Origin: Flaccisagitta enflata
Lineage: Eukaryota; Chaetognatha; Sagittoidea; Aphragmophora
Direction of reading: 5' to 3'
Assembly (NCBI GenBank): GCA_965153355.1
Contig: OZ231128.1
Location: 7,564,001-7,628,000 of the forward strand
Length of the DNA stretch: 64,000 nt
This document shows, piece after piece, positions 1-11,977 of the stretch. The translations under genes were made by a program, and so were the position numbers. Position 1 is the stretch's first letter. Every line of letters starts with the position of its first letter. The notes under the pieces were generated by a model. The model did no database searches and was not told the DNA's origin. It saw only the letters and a list, made by a program, of their open reading frames with translations.

Positions 1-960
1 AACTGAGCAGTGGACATACATTGGAGAATTCTCACAAGTGTGGATATACATCGGTGAAATTGTGTATGCGACAACATCGGAAAATACTGGGCTGTGTGAC
101 ATATTAATAGAGAAAACTGGGTAGACATACATCGAGAATTCTGGCCAGTGGACATACATCGGTGAAATTAAAGGATATACACTGGAGAATTCGCGTGACA
201 CATTGAGAAAACTGCGGTGCGACATACATCGGAGAATTCCTGCTGTGTGACATACATTGAGAAAACTGGGTGGGTGTGACATACATCGGAGAATTCTAAG
301 CTGTGTGACATAGATCGGAGAATTCAGGGCAGGACATACATCAGAGAATTCAGCTGTGCGACATACATCGAAAGCTGGACGGTGTGACATACATTGGAGA
401 ATTCTGGGCTGTGTGATATACATCAGAGAATTCTTGGCTGTGTGACATAGATCGGAGAAAACTGGGTGGTGTGACATACATCGGAGAATTCTGGGCTGCG
501 TGACATACATTGAGAAAAACTGGGTTAAAGTGACATACATCGTAGAATTCTACAAAGCATATACATTGGAGAAACTGGATGGTGCACATACACGGGGAAT
601 TCTGGGCTGTGTGACATACATCGGAGAAAGCTGATGGTGTGACATACATCGGAGAATTCTGGGCTGTGTGACATAGATCGGAGAAAACTGGGTGGTGTGA
701 CATACATCAGAGAATTCTGGGCTGTGTGACATACATCGGAGAAAACTGGGTGGTGTGACAAACATGGGAGAATTCTGGGCTGTGTGACATACATCGGAGA
801 ATTCTGGGCTGTGTGACATACATCGGAGAAAACTGGGTGGTGTGACATACATGGGAGAATTCTGGGCTGTGTGACATATATCGGAGAAAACTGGGGGGTG
901 TGACATACATTGGAGAATTCTGGGTTGCGTGATATACATTGGAGAAAACTGAACTGCAAG
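1..960. repeat. 29-bp minisatellite, GACATACATCGG type
   Basis: A tandem array of about 29-bp units built on gacatacatcggagaa. Units ending in attctgggctgtgt alternate irregularly with units ending in aactgggtggtgt. The left part is more degenerate and the array runs off the window edge. Frames stay open on the minus strand only because the unit lacks stops, so no protein is inferred. Confidence 0.9.
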
Positions 961-1144
961 TGTGACATACACGGACGAACGAACGAACAAACGAACGCAC
1001 GGAGAAATCTGTGGAACTTTGGTGTTCCACTATCGTGGAACACAATGATGTTGTTATTGTTCGTGTGTTTGTCCGGACGAGAGCGTTCTTTGGTCATGTC
1101 CAATTTGGGTCTACTCTACACTTTTAAATGATGTCGTTGTTCAT

Positions 1145-1450
1145 TTGTTAATTGTTGAATGTTCATTTGTAATTGTTCATTTGTTCTCATCCGGACGAGC
1201 GTTCTTTGGTCGTGTGCTTCGAGCAAAACATGTCATTGTTCATTTGTTCATTAGTTCATTGTTGGATGTTCATTTGCAATTGTTCATTTGTTCTCATCCG
1301 GACGAGCGTTCTTTTGTCGTGTGGTTCGAGCAAAACATGTCATAGTTCAATGTTCATTGGTTCATTTTTGGATGTTCATCTGTTATTGTTCATTTGTTCA
1401 TACCCGGACAAGCGTCCTTTGGTCGTGTGGGTCGAGCAGACCGAATCCCG
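1145..1450. repeat. Tandem repeat of about 106 bp
   Basis: Three successive copies of a unit containing gttcatttgttctcatccgg followed by acgagcgttctttggtcgtg, near 1177, 1284 and 1390. Copies differ by a few substitutions. The short open frames across it are by-products of the repeat. Confidence 0.8.
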
Positions 1451-1494
1451 GAATCCTTTTTGAGAATCTTGCAACAGAATCAACCGCAGAATTG

Positions 1495-1715
1495 GTGTGT
1501 TTGTCAACATCGGCATCTTCAGCCGGGTACATCGGACACGCCTGTAATGGAATCATTTCAAAATTAGTGCACATGTGAATGTGAACATCGGCATCATTAC
1601 CCGGGTACATCGGACACGCGCGTACACGCCTGTAATGGAATCATCTCAAAATTAGCGCACTTGTAAACATTGACATCATATCCCGGGTACATCGGACGCG
1701 CCTGTATATAGCTGT
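1495..1715. repeat. Tandem repeat of about 80 bp with CCCGGGTACATCGG
   Basis: Three imperfect units, each with aacatcggcatcattaccc then gggtacatcggacacgcctg and gtaatggaatcatttcaaa, near 1507, 1585 and 1666. Confidence 0.75.
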
Positions 1716-1797
1716 TAGGAAAGTAATTGTGAAAATAAAGTCAACCTCGGCATCATTACCAATCCAAGAAAAATGGTTGAACAAAAAAAATAGCAAA

Positions 1798-1964
1798 CAA
1801 GTGATGCGGGGTCACAACTCCGATCCCTAGCCCTACCCCCAACCCACACACAAACATATACAAAAATTATCTAAAAAGCTCGTTTTCCCACTTTTCGACT
1901 CAATGACCCCGGACAGATGGACGGATGGGCAAAGCCTCTTATAAAATTGCGTGTCCGCAACTAA
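1798..1964 (+). mobile_element. Family A two-hairpin element, variant with GTGATGCGGGGTCAC 5' end
   Basis: Starts caagtgatgcggggtcac, has a C-rich block, then ctcgttttcccacttttcga, a GGACAGATGGACGG stretch, aaagcctcttataaaattgc and a terminal hairpin TTGCG-tgtc-CGCAA followed by CTAA. The copy at 14062 has the same 5' variant. Confidence 0.75.
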
Positions 1965-2158
1965 AAAAAAACAAACTCAAAAACAGTTGCTATGGCGTAC
2001 ATCTAGTGAAGATATTCATTTCATCCTTGAAACTGAATAACGATTACTGAAGCTGTAACAAGATTTAAATGCTTAGAGACCTTGAATTTAGAAATGAAAA
2101 TATTTTCATTTTCACCCAGATTCAAATGAACCCGCCATTTTAGCGGAAGGGGGTCAAA

Positions 2159-2258
<100 letters not shown>

Positions 2259-2443
2259 ACACACACAGAGAAAGGCAGACGACTTGACGTCAAAGACCAA
2301 TAGACAGACAGGTAGATAGATTTATAGGTCATGTCAGCTACAAGGACAGATATCATTTGAACATAAAACCTACGAAAAGACAAAAAACAAACACCTCTAT
2401 AAAATCAAAGATTAAAAACAAAATGCAATAGAAACAAAACAAA

Positions 2444-2594
2444 ACAAGGCCGGATACACGGCCACCAGTTGCGGACGGATGGGCAGGGGCGTTTTCCCAC
2501 TTTTCAACTCGAGCGTGACGGACGGACGGACCAACGGATCAACGGACCGACGGACGGACAAAGCCTCTTATAGAGTTGCGTGTCCGCAACTTAA
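2444..2594 (+). mobile_element. Family A two-hairpin element, near-complete
   Basis: Begins acaaggccggatacacggcc (5' hairpin GGCCG-GATACA-CGGCC), then ccagttgcggacggatgggc, a GACGGACGGACC block, aaagcctcttatagag and the 3' hairpin GTTGCG-TGTC-CGCAAC followed by TTAA. At about 150 bp it is one of the most compact copies with both ends. Confidence 0.85.
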
Positions 2595-2822
2595 AAGGAT
2601 AACAAATAAAAAAGTGGTAAAAACAAAGCTAATCTCATCGCACTGTAAAACTTTCTTATCTTGTTGTCACTGGATAAGGTCGCCTCTTAGCTTAGAACTG
2701 AATTTCTTACTCAAAAACAGTTTACGATTTTACTCTAATTTTCAAGAATGCAGCTGCCTAAAAGTAGAGCATTTTGGGGCCACTTTTTATCTTTTGTTTA
2801 TATGCACAAGGGAATGACGCTT

Positions 2823-2825
<3 letters not shown>

Positions 2826-2907
<82 letters not shown>
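2826..2907. repeat. (CT)n microsatellite
   Basis: About 80 bp of uninterrupted CT. Confidence 0.98.
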
Positions 2908-2910
<3 letters not shown>

Positions 2911-3019
2911 AGAATTAGGGAGAGTATGACAAGGAAGGGTTAAGACTAGTTCTCTGTGCAGTATCGAGATACGAAAAGACTTTTTTGATTAAACCCTCTT
3001 TGGACCTTTTATCTTCGTT

Positions 3020-3211
3020 TTTAGACGCGTGCACGCGACTCTACACCCCGCTTTGTCCGTTGGTCGGTTGGTGGGTTGGTCAGTCACACTTTTACTTTTT
3101 TTATAATTTTATTTTTGAACCTCACTATTCCTGCGCAAATGGTCTAATGACCTCAAATATGGCCTCTGCCCGACCGCACGCGACTTCGGTAGTTGTGTAT
3201 CCGGCCTTGTT
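3020..3211 (-). mobile_element. Family A two-hairpin element, near-complete
   Basis: Read on the plus strand it opens with tttagacgcgtgcacgcgac (the 3' hairpin reversed) and ctctacaccccgctttgtcc, has a GGTTGGTCGG block, then gaccgcacgcgacttcggta and tgtgtatccggccttgttt, which is the 5' hairpin region of the family. Confidence 0.85.
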
Positions 3212-3379
3212 TCCTCGTAACACCAACATAACAACAACATATAAAAGTTTCCTGTATAATGCTCCCTTGTCCGCGGTAATCACTCAACCAGATAACCAGC
3301 TATGCTTACTGACATGCTTTCTTGTATTTGCAAGCTTAAATCAAAACATCTATTTTTTTAAAAAAGAAAAAAAGAGCAA

Positions 3380-4300
3380 GCTAAATGAGCTAAATGAGTT
3401 AAATGAGCTAGAATACTTAAAAACACCCTAACAGATGAGCAGCTCTGCTCACTGACATGCTTTCTTGTATTTGTTTGCTTATACATGTATCAATATATTA
3501 GCTCATTTATTGCATTTGAAAGCAGAAAAAAACACTGAGTTAAGTGAGCTAAATGAGCTAAAATGCTCAAAATCACCCTCACAGATGAGCAGTTATGCTC
3601 ATAAACATGTTTTCTTGTATTTGCATGCTCAAACAAACTTATATACACTCCTTTATTGATCCTATACAAAATGAAAAAAAATTGAAAAAAAATCAATTTG
3701 AATTTTTCATAAATAAATCTTTAAAAATTCATAGCGCAAAAAATATTTGCCGTAGAGAATTCTGCTTGGTGCCAAATAAAAGAGAATTATCAAATTTACT
3801 TACCCTAACAATTTCATTGGAGGCCCCAATCAGCCGAATGAGACCCTCAACTTCCTAATAAGAAAATGAAAACCCTGTTTCTCTCGAATATGTCAAAAAG
3901 CCGAAGACTGACTTCGACTTTTTTCCCGATGATAGAAAATAAACAAAACAAAATGAGCAAAAACACAAATAAGCTTTCTTGTACTTGCATGCTCAGACAT
4001 ACTTATCGCATTACAAATCTGGAAGATAAGGATTGTGCTATAGAAGCTAGATGAGCTAAATGAGCTGAAATACTCACAATCACCTTCATTCACGCACACA
4101 GATGACCAGCAATGCTCACTGACATGCTTTCTTGTATTTGTATGCTCAGACATATATAAAAACATTTATGTATTTATTGCACTTTAAATCATTAAAAACC
4201 TGAGCTAAATGAGCTAAATGAGCTAGAATACTCAAAAACACCCTCACAGATGAGCAGCTATGCAATACAGATATTTGCATGCTTAGACAAACAAAAGTAC
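3380..4300. repeat. Four dispersed copies of an AAATGAGCTA / ACATGCTTTCTTG unit
   Basis: A unit of about 110 bp (taaatgagctaaatgagcta, cacagatgagcagctatgct, cactgacatgctttcttgta) recurs near 3385, 3540, 4045 and 4200, partly separated by other AT-rich DNA. It is AT-rich with no convincing coding signal. Confidence 0.75.
3639..3933. repeat. AT-rich dispersed repeat, copy 1 of a local duplication
   Basis: About 290 bp closely matching 4299-4582. Shared landmarks are ctcctttattgatcct, attctgcttggtgccaaat, gaccctcaactt and ccctgtttctctcgaatatg. A more diverged relative lies at 27775-27955. The copies preserve only short frames, so this is probably a transposon fragment rather than a gene. Confidence 0.8.
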
Positions 4301-4582
4301 ACTCCTTTATTGATCCTACATGAAATCTTAAAAAAATTGAAAAAAATTCAATTTAGATTTTTCGCAAAAAAATCTTTAAAAAATCATAACTTGAAAAATA
4401 TTTGTCCTAGAGACTTCTGCTTGGCGCCAAATGAAAGAGAATTATCAAATTTACTTACCCTGTCAATTTCGTTTGAGGGACCAATCAGCCGGAAGAGACC
4501 CTCAACTTTCTAATAAGAAAATGAAAACCCTGTTTCTCTCGAATATGTCAAAAAGTCGAAGACTGACTTCGACTTTTTTCCT
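4299..4582. repeat. AT-rich dispersed repeat, copy 2 of a local duplication
   Basis: Second copy of the 3639-3933 sequence in the same orientation. It differs by scattered substitutions and short indels (for example cttggcgccaaatgaaag here against cttggtgccaaataaaag), so the duplication is not recent. Confidence 0.8.
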
Positions 4583-4643
4583 GATTAATTTATTAATTTA
4601 TCAATTGATTTTATTTATTAATTTGTAATTCATCTTAACTTCA

Positions 4644-4745
4644 CTGTTGTTGTTGTGGTTGTTGTTGTTAAAGCTGTTGTTGTTGTTGTCGTTGTCATCG
4701 TCGTCGTCGTCGTCATCGTCGTCGTCGTTATCGTTATCGTTATCG

Positions 4746-4813
<68 letters not shown>

Positions 4814-4880
4814 AAAGCTGTTGTTGTTGTTGTTTTTGTTGTTGTTGTTGTTTCTGTTGTTGTCGTCTTCGTTGCTGTTG
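4644..4880. repeat. (GTT)n trinucleotide tract with GTC and GTTATC variants
   Basis: About 235 bp of GTT repeats interrupted by GTCGTC and GTTATC blocks and two GTTAAAGCT interruptions. The poly-Leu and poly-Val frames across it are artefacts. Confidence 0.97.
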
Positions 4881-4899
4881 TTGCGGTTGCAGGTGTCGT

Positions 4900-5285
4900 T
4901 ATCGTTGAGAATTTCGTACGCGGTGTCTAGTCGAGGAGTGTTCGCGGCACAAAATAAATTTGGCCCTTGAAGGAAACAAACAGATGAGGGATACAGAGGA
5001 CATTGTTACATAAAGCTCTGTTGCGTCATGTTGGATTAAAAGAACAGTTTTCAAGTAAAAACCATTAAAACTGACCAGAGGAGAGATTGGATCTCCCAAC
5101 AGGATTCATTAACCTCTTTTATTAAAGCATCTGGGTCATTGTTATAACAGATCATTTGGGTTAATAGTTCCCGAGATGATGATCATGAAAAAATAGGCTA
5201 AAATTCGAAATATCTGGGTCTAAGTTACGTTCCTTTGTACATCCCGTAACACCCTCCTTCCTTACTTTTCCTTTCTTTGGGCTGG
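4900..5285. other. No feature recognised
   Basis: Mixed-composition DNA between simple repeats. Short frames only, with no recognisable domain or repeat end. Confidence 0.5.
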
Positions 5286-5511
5286 GGATCAACTCGGATT
5301 TCTGTCTGCTCGTCTGCCTGTCTGTCTGTCTGTCTGTCTGACAGTCTCGTTGTTTGTCCGCCTTAGTGCACAGCAATTACTGCTTGCTCGATTGTCTGAC
5401 TTAAAATTGAGATGTCTGCTTTTATCGTTCATATTCTTAATATATTTAGGTTTTAAAGTCTGTTATTCTGTGTGTAATTGTGTATGTCTCCGTCTCCGTA
5501 TTTCCCCTTTT

Positions 5512-5636
5512 ACTTTTTCGGCGTTTTTGTGCTTTTTGAGCTCACTGCTCCTGCCTAAATGCCCAAGTGAACCCTATCACTGCTCCAGTCCACCCGCACG
5601 CGACTGGGGTAGCAGTGTTTCCGGCCTTGTTAGTAT
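5512..5636 (-). mobile_element. Family A fragment (5' half)
   Basis: Contains tttttcggcgtttttgtgct, tcactgctcctgcctaaatg, ccacccgcacgcgactgggg and gtgtttccggccttgtta, the 5' half of family A read in reverse. The upstream TCTGTCTGTC tract (5307-5345) may be the rest of the same copy after internal expansion. Confidence 0.75.
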
Positions 5637-5728
5637 TTTCATCTGCGTTTGTATCTGCCTAGCCTCTATCGTTCTGTACTTTTGTCTGTCTGAGCTGCGT
5701 TTCCTACCCTCTTTATACCTTCAAACTT

Positions 5729-5731
<3 letters not shown>

Positions 5732-5811
<80 letters not shown>
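5732..5811. repeat. (CT)n microsatellite
   Basis: About 80 bp of uninterrupted CT. Confidence 0.98.
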
Positions 5812-5814
<3 letters not shown>

Positions 5815-6445
5815 ATCTTAATACTGGTCTATTTTTCATCTTCTGTCTGTGTAATAAAAATTTTCTTCCAGTCCTGTGCAGTAAAAAATCCTTTCTTTCC
5901 AGCATATGAATATATCTGGTTAGATCTCGGTATCTCGCGCATGATCCCAAATCATGATCTAGATCATTTTCACTTGAAAATATCGATGAAGGTCGCAGGC
6001 CTCAATCATTCAACATTCGGACCTACATATTGACAGAGAGAGTTGATGATAATGCGCCAAGATCTAGTTCTTGATATATATTCATGTATTCAAATACCGG
6101 CTTCTCGTGATATCATTGAGAAAAGGAAGGCACGACCATGAACTGGAAATCTTTAAAACGATTAAAAGTCACTCAAATTTTAAAAGGTTATAAAAGCGAT
6201 AAATCTTAATTGATATCAAAATTATTACACAAGATACAACTCGATTTTGTCCCGGAGAGTTGATAAAATGTGTGCGTATGTAATGGTTTGAGGGGTAATC
6301 AGGTAGACTTAGACTCAAAAATTTTTCTAGGTCAGTCAGTAGCTCAATTTTTTTGCTTGGACCTGCTCAGCGCTTTCAATATTGCAAGTTTCAAATTTCA
6401 AGGTTCTGGCTCAAATACTTAGTTATGAGCATTTGTTTGAACCAT
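5812..6445. other. AT-rich DNA without recognised features
   Basis: No long frame, repeat end or RNA gene could be supported here. Confidence 0.5.
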
Positions 6446-6449
6446 ATCA

Positions 6450-6699
6450 AGTCCCTGACGGGCAACACAAAAATTTTCAAAGTTTAAAAAAAAAAATGAA
6501 AATACAAGATTTTGGATCTAGGCGAATCAAACAATTTCCTATTGATTGCACCCCACTTTTGAAAAACATTTTTAAAATAAATATTTTGTTTTTTTTTCGA
6601 AGTCCCTGAAGCGCGCCACAAAAATTTTTTTGAAAAAAAGTGAAAATACAAGATTCTGGATCTAGGCGAATCAAACAATTTTCTATCGATTGCACCCCA
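6450..6699. repeat. Two direct copies of a roughly 100-bp unit
   Basis: The segments 6450-6554 and 6601-6699 share gtccctga, gaaaatacaagatt, tggatctaggcgaatcaaac and attgcaccccac in the same order and orientation. They are followed by a short palindrome-rich stretch (gggggcccttaggggcccct at about 6731). Confidence 0.8.
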
Positions 6700-7084
6700 C
6701 TTTTTTTTTCAAAAAAAAAATTCTCATTAGGGGCTTTTTTGGGGGCCCTTAGGGGCCCCTAAGAAGTTCAAAATTTTGGCAAATGAGATGAACAGAGTTA
6801 TGTGCATACGTCAAAGTATCTTGCGGGACCAAATTCAAGCAGATTAGTTTAAGCTAGAGCTCATGCAGTTACTACCTTCTGACCGGCCGTATTTAAAACA
6901 GAAATTGGAAAATTCACAAGGACTCAGTTTCCGGATCTAAGGTCAATATCTAAATCAGGATATGAGGGAAATCAGGATTTGGGTCGTTTACTCTAGCCAA
7001 CAGAAAACAGTGATCCGAGTTCTGACTGGGTGATTAATACTATCTTGGAAAAAAAGATTACCTCACGTTTTAACAAATATCCCT

Positions 7085-7300
7085 GGTGGTACAATTGTAC
7101 AATCATCTGTGATCTTTTGTTTTTAAGACTTTTTAAGCGTTTTTTTAAATAAGGGTTAGGGGTAGGTTTAGGGTTAGGGTTAAGGTTGGAGATAGTTTTA
7201 GGGTCAGGGTTAAGGACAGGGTTAGCTTTAGGGCTATGGGTTGGGTGGGTTTTATGTATTACGGCCCGAAGCTATTCAAATTAAATTCGCTCTGGCGGAG
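7085..7300 (+). repeat. Dispersed repeat containing interstitial TTAGGG-like DNA
   Basis: Degenerate TTAGGG repeats (ggtttagggttagggttaag) with shared flanks: tttttaagactttttaagcg on the left and a cccgaag...ctggcgg block on the right. The same arrangement occurs inverted at 35140-35325, so the telomere-like core belongs to a dispersed unit rather than to a chromosome end. Confidence 0.7.
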
Positions 7301-7900
7301 GATTTTTTTCCTCTCTGGTTATACCTCTCTGTATAAGCCAAATCTTAAGAAAAACGGTGATGAAATTAAAGCCCTTCAAATTTGCAAGTGAGCTATGCAA
7401 ACCACACCTCTTTAACTTGAAGCGTTTAAAAATTATTTGACATTCAATGAAATCTTTCAATTTAACTTTTCCCATTTTTACACAATCTTCTAACAAATCA
7501 CTTGATTCTTTTTTAAATTACAAATTGAGCTGGACAGATGAGGTATATGTAGACTGCTTGCAAATTCAAAGGGCTTCATTTATGTCATCTATTTTTCTAT
7601 AATTTGTAGAGTCCGTTTAGAGCTTTACGTCTAAACTGATCTAGAGCGCCGTCACTCCAGAGTACCTCAAGAAGCTCTACGGAATGCTTCCCAGATGAAT
7701 GACGGCTGTGATTCAATCAAAGGGGCTCAAACTAAATATTAATAGATTTTCGATTGATATGCAATTATTTCTATGTCCATAAACGAACTTTCAAAGAAGA
7801 AAGATTTTTTTTCCAAGATAGTAGTTGATTCTTGACTGGTCAGTTTACTTATTTATGTGATTCAAAGTATGGCCAATATTGGGTTGGGGACGATAATGCG
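7301..7900. other. No feature recognised
   Basis: AT-rich DNA with short frames only. A CT/TCTG-rich tract follows at about 7905-8010. Confidence 0.5.
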
Positions 7901-8399
7901 AGGGTATCTCTGTCTCTTTCTCTCAATTTCTTTACCTCTCTTTCTCTGACTGTGTCTATCTGTCTATCTGTCTATCTGTCTGTCTGTCTTTCTGTCTGTC
8001 AGTCTATTTCTGTATCACGAATCTCGACACAAATCTCAACACGAATTGCATTTTGAGACTATGACCCTCAATTTCAGAAAGGGGACAGAAAAAGGGAAGA
8101 AAAAGACAGGAATAAGGAAGGTTAGAGAATGGGAAGGTAAGAAACGAGGATTAACAGGGAAGGATAAAAGCTCTACTCATCATTAATTGGCTGGACAAAT
8201 ATAAATTTATCTCTAATTTTCCACTTTGAGCTATGAAGACTTGATAACAATTTTTTTGTCGTCTGTTGCTGTAGCACTTTTACCCCTTCTTGAATGATTT
8301 TTAAAAAAAAGAAAAAAAAACATTTGCAAACCGCAAATCTTCCCTTTTTCATGATCCGGGCTGTCAACCCATATGAGAAGGGAAGAAGGAAGATCAGAG

Positions 8400-8557
8400 A
8401 AAAGGAAGAGAAATGCAACAACTAAAAAGAAATAAACAGAGAAGAGAAAAGGGACACAGACAGAATGGAAATCGGAGAATGAGAAATAAATGGACACCTA
8501 AAAAGATAAAGGAAGAAGGAAGAAGGAAGAAGGAAGCAGGAAGAAGAGAGAAGAAGG

Positions 8558-8592
<35 letters not shown>

Positions 8593-8715
8593 AAGAAGAA
8601 AGAAGGAAGAGGGAAGAAGGAAGAAGAGAGAAGGCAGAGGACAGAAGAAAGAAGAAAGAAGAAAGTAGAGAGTAGAAAGAAGGAAAAAGAAAGAAGAAAG
8701 TTAAGAAAAGAAAGA

Positions 8716-8753
<38 letters not shown>

Positions 8754-9015
8754 AAGAAGAAAGAAGGAAGAGGGAAGAAGGAAGAAGAGAGAAGGCAGAG
8801 GACAGAAGAAAGAAGAAAGAAGAAAGTAGAGAGTAGAAAGAAGGAAAAAGAAAGAAGAAAGTTAAGAAAAGAAAGAAGACAGAAGACAGAAGACAGAAGA
8901 CAGAAAAAAGAAGAAAGAAGAAAGAAGAAAGAAGGAAGAAGAAAGTAGAATGTAGAAAGAAGGAAAAAGAAATAAGAAAGTTAGAAAAAGAAAAAAGGAA
9001 GAAGAAAGAAGAGGT
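8400..9015. repeat. Purine-rich GAA/GAAGACA tract with an internal duplication
   Basis: About 600 bp with almost only A and G on the plus strand. A segment of about 160 bp (acagaagacag through gaagaaagttaagaaaagaa) is present at about 8560-8715 and again at about 8715-8880. The long frames in both directions reflect the composition and are not genes. Confidence 0.9.
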
Positions 9016-9089
9016 CCAGAGAAAGGAGAAAACGGTTTTTATTCCACTGAAAATGGGAAGAAGGAAGAAGAGGGAAAGGCGCAGAGACA

Positions 9090-9368
9090 ATTTTGCAGAG
9101 ACAATTTTGCCTCTTGAGACAATTTTGACAAAGACAATGCCTCTTGACAATTTGGCTAAGATGATGCCTCTTGAGACAATTTTGACTAAGACAATGCCTC
9201 TTGAGACAATTTGACTAAGACAATGCCTCTTGAGACAATTTGACCATGACAATGCCTCTTGAGACAATTTGACCATGACAATGCCTCTTGAGAAAATTTG
9301 ACTAAGACAATGCCTCTTGAGACAATTTGACTAAGACAATGCCTCTTGAGACAATTTGGCTAAGACAG
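9090..9368. repeat. About 30-bp minisatellite, CAATGCCTCTTGAGACAATT type
   Basis: About nine units of caatgcctcttgagacaatt plus ttgactaaga or ttgaccatga. Units are highly similar, with phase slips of one or two bases. Confidence 0.9.
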
Positions 9369-10140
9369 TGTCCGTAGGCTAACATCCCATCTTTTTTCAT
9401 TCTTCATTGAAGGGAGGAAAAACACCGCATGAAAAATGTACAGCGTTGTCCTTAAGGGCGTAACTTGTAAGGAGAGAAGGCTGAGCAAGAAATTTTGCAA
9501 AATCATATGGGTATAGAAATGACACTTCTAGATGGTCTGAGAAGATGAAATTTGGATCACATACCCACTACTAGTTCTCCGGCATAGTAGCATGGGCTGT
9601 TCTTCACTTTTCCAATTGCTGTTCACACTTGAAGGCATCAAAGTTGAACCGCTCGGTCAGATTTTGTATAAATTTTACTGGCCAAGTATGGAAAAATAAA
9701 AATTATTTGGACCAATGTTTTACTTATGCCTGACATTGCCTGCAAGTCATGGTTCCCTGCTCACCCTGTTAGCTCTCCATTCTCAAAAATTCGCTCCCAC
9801 ATCCAAATCAGGAAAATGAGGCTGTTCGGGCATCTTAATACGTTAGCGTCTGAGGATGGGACGTAATAAGGGAGAATATAAACATGGACCAACAAAATTA
9901 CAGACCTATAGATGGATAGATGGACAAACGGACCAACAGACCCTGTCAAAGAGCGGCGATATATAATAATACATCTAAAAAACACACAAATGCGACCGCA
10001 TCTCATCGGCTGTACGATGATAGCTTCTGCTACACGCGACCCTTTCTGAGATGACCATGATTGACGTCCGTCTTTGTAAAGAGAAAGAGAAAAGCTGAAA
10101 AGGTGGAATCCGGAAAACTAGGTCATGCTTACACGAAAAT
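9369..10140. other. Mostly unique DNA with a possible family A remnant
   Basis: No gene recognised. Around 9850-9990 there is gatggacaaacggaccaaca with gaggatgggacg upstream, weakly like the family A middle, but no terminal hairpin is visible. Confidence 0.4.
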
Positions 10141-10359
10141 TGGGATGGAAAGTGCTTTAGAGAGAGACAGAGAGAGAGAGACAGAAAGAGAGACAGAGAG
10201 AGAGAGACAAAGAGACAGAAAGAGAGACAGAAACTAGGTCATGCTTCCACGAAAAAGGAGAAGGAAAGTGCTTAAAGCTCGTTGTTGGTCAGAAGTGTGT
10301 AAGAAGGCGGATGGATGGTCGAAAATAGGATGGAAATCAGGTCAGATTCGTCAAAACAT

Positions 10360-10745
10360 ATGGACGATCTCATAACAAGCGGTGTATCAGACGGGATTGC
10401 CATTAACTGACTCATAAACAGGAATGTATTTGATCAGGCTGCTCTTGGACGGACTCATGAGTCATGTGCCATTAATTGACTCATAACCATTAATTGACGC
10501 ATAAGCCATTAACTGACTCATAAGCCCTTAGATGGACTGAAAAGCAAAGGTGTATTAGGTGGGGCTGCCATAAACCAGGAATGTGTCAGAAGGAGCTGCC
10601 CTTGGAGGGCTCATTAGCAAAGGTGTATTTGGTGGGGCTCTCATGGACAATCTCAAACCCTTGGATAGACTTACGACTAATAAAGTGGACGATCTCATAA
10701 CCAGGAATGATAGATGGGGTTGCCAGGGCTGCCCTTGGAGTTAGG
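10360..10745. repeat. Degenerate tandem region, ATTAACTGACTCATAA type
   Basis: Recurrent but diverged motifs such as ccattaactgactcataa and caggaatgtattt. The unit length is unclear; it looks like an old minisatellite. Confidence 0.55.
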
Positions 10746-10879
10746 ATGCAAAAGAGAAAGAAATATTTCTTATTCTAAATTCTATCAAAAAAAATCTGAG
10801 GGATTTCCTGACTGGCAAATTTTCTTAGAAAAGTGTAGCACCAACCTAAGGCAGACCGAATACAACAAGTAAGGCGAAT

Positions 10880-11090
10880 TTATAATATCATCGCAGATGG
10901 GTGGGCAAAGGCGTACAACCCACAACCACACCCCACGCCCCCACCCCACACACACACTCAACAACCATTTTGGATGCTCGTTTCTCCACTTTTCGACTCC
11001 AACTGATGGAGCTACGGACAGACCAACAGATCAACGGATCGACAGGTCAACCTACGGACGGACAAAGCCTCATATACAGTCGCTTATCAT
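10880..11090 (+). mobile_element. Family A remnant with decayed 3' end
   Basis: Contains tcgcagatgggtgggcaaag, a C-rich block, ctcgtttctccacttttcga, a GGACAGACCAACAG stretch and gacggacaaagcctcatata, in family A order. The expected terminal hairpin is replaced by a degraded cagtcgcttatcatcgactta. Confidence 0.7.
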
Positions 11091-11116
11091 CGACTTAGAG
11101 GAACCGAATGTATAAG

Positions 11117-11490
11117 GAATGCACAATTTGTACATTAGCCCACTAAGAAAACACACTTTTTCATAGAAAAGTTCTCTATCGAAGAGATATGACTCAAAAT
11201 CATAAAACTAGATGGTCCATGACAAAAATTTGGCCATGGGTCCTCTATAAAGTGTGCCCGCCACATACCCCATTTCCCATTATAAAAGATAGGAGGCTCT
11301 GCAGACCAAAATCCTTCTGTACATTTCCTATGGGATATGGGGGTGGTGGCGGGCACACTTTAGAGAAGCCACAAGGTCAAATTTTTGTGTTGGACCATCT
11401 ATATACATGATTTCGAGCCAGATTCCTTGGATAGAGAGCCTCGCCATGAAAAAGCGTTGTTTTATAGTGGGCTATTGTACATGGAATGCA
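11117..11490. mobile_element. Fold-back (inverted-repeat) element with almost no loop
   Basis: The left half (tacattagcccacta, aactagatggtccatgac, aaagtgtgcccgccac) reappears inverted in the right half (tagtgggctattgtac, ttggaccatctatata, gtggcgggcacactttag). Arms are about 180 bp each and cover nearly the whole element. The exact ends and any target duplication are uncertain. No protein is encoded. Confidence 0.8.
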
Positions 11491-11617
11491 TAGAGGCCAC
11501 TAAGACGAAGTTATGAGAAAAGCGTCCTTTCTGCCTGACTGACACTCACTCCGACGCTTAATCTGGGTCGGTCTGTCTGTCAGTCTGTCACCAAATACTG
11601 GGTCTCTGGCGTAGGCG

Positions 11618-11715
11618 CATGTCAGCTCAGGCGCAGGCGCATAATAGCTTAGGTGCACGCGCATGTCCACTTAGGTGCACGCGCATGTCCACTTAGGCGC
11701 ACGCACGTGTACACT
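11618..11715. repeat. About 24-bp minisatellite, CTTAGGTGCACGCGCATGTC type
   Basis: Four or five imperfect copies of cttaggtgcacgcgcatgtc plus cact. Confidence 0.8.
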
Positions 11716-11805
11716 TTGGCCCATGTTGTATGAAATAAAATGCTCAAACCGGAGCACTCGGAATTACGGATGCAGCGTCTAACTTAGACGGCTTTTCCAC
11801 GCCAC

Positions 11806-11977
<172 letters not shown>

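Noticed and set aside
1-960. Cys/His-rich frames with MSHSPEFSDVCH repeats resembling zinc fingers
   Set aside because: They are minus-strand translations of the 29-bp minisatellite. Cys and His spacing follows the DNA period and not a finger motif.
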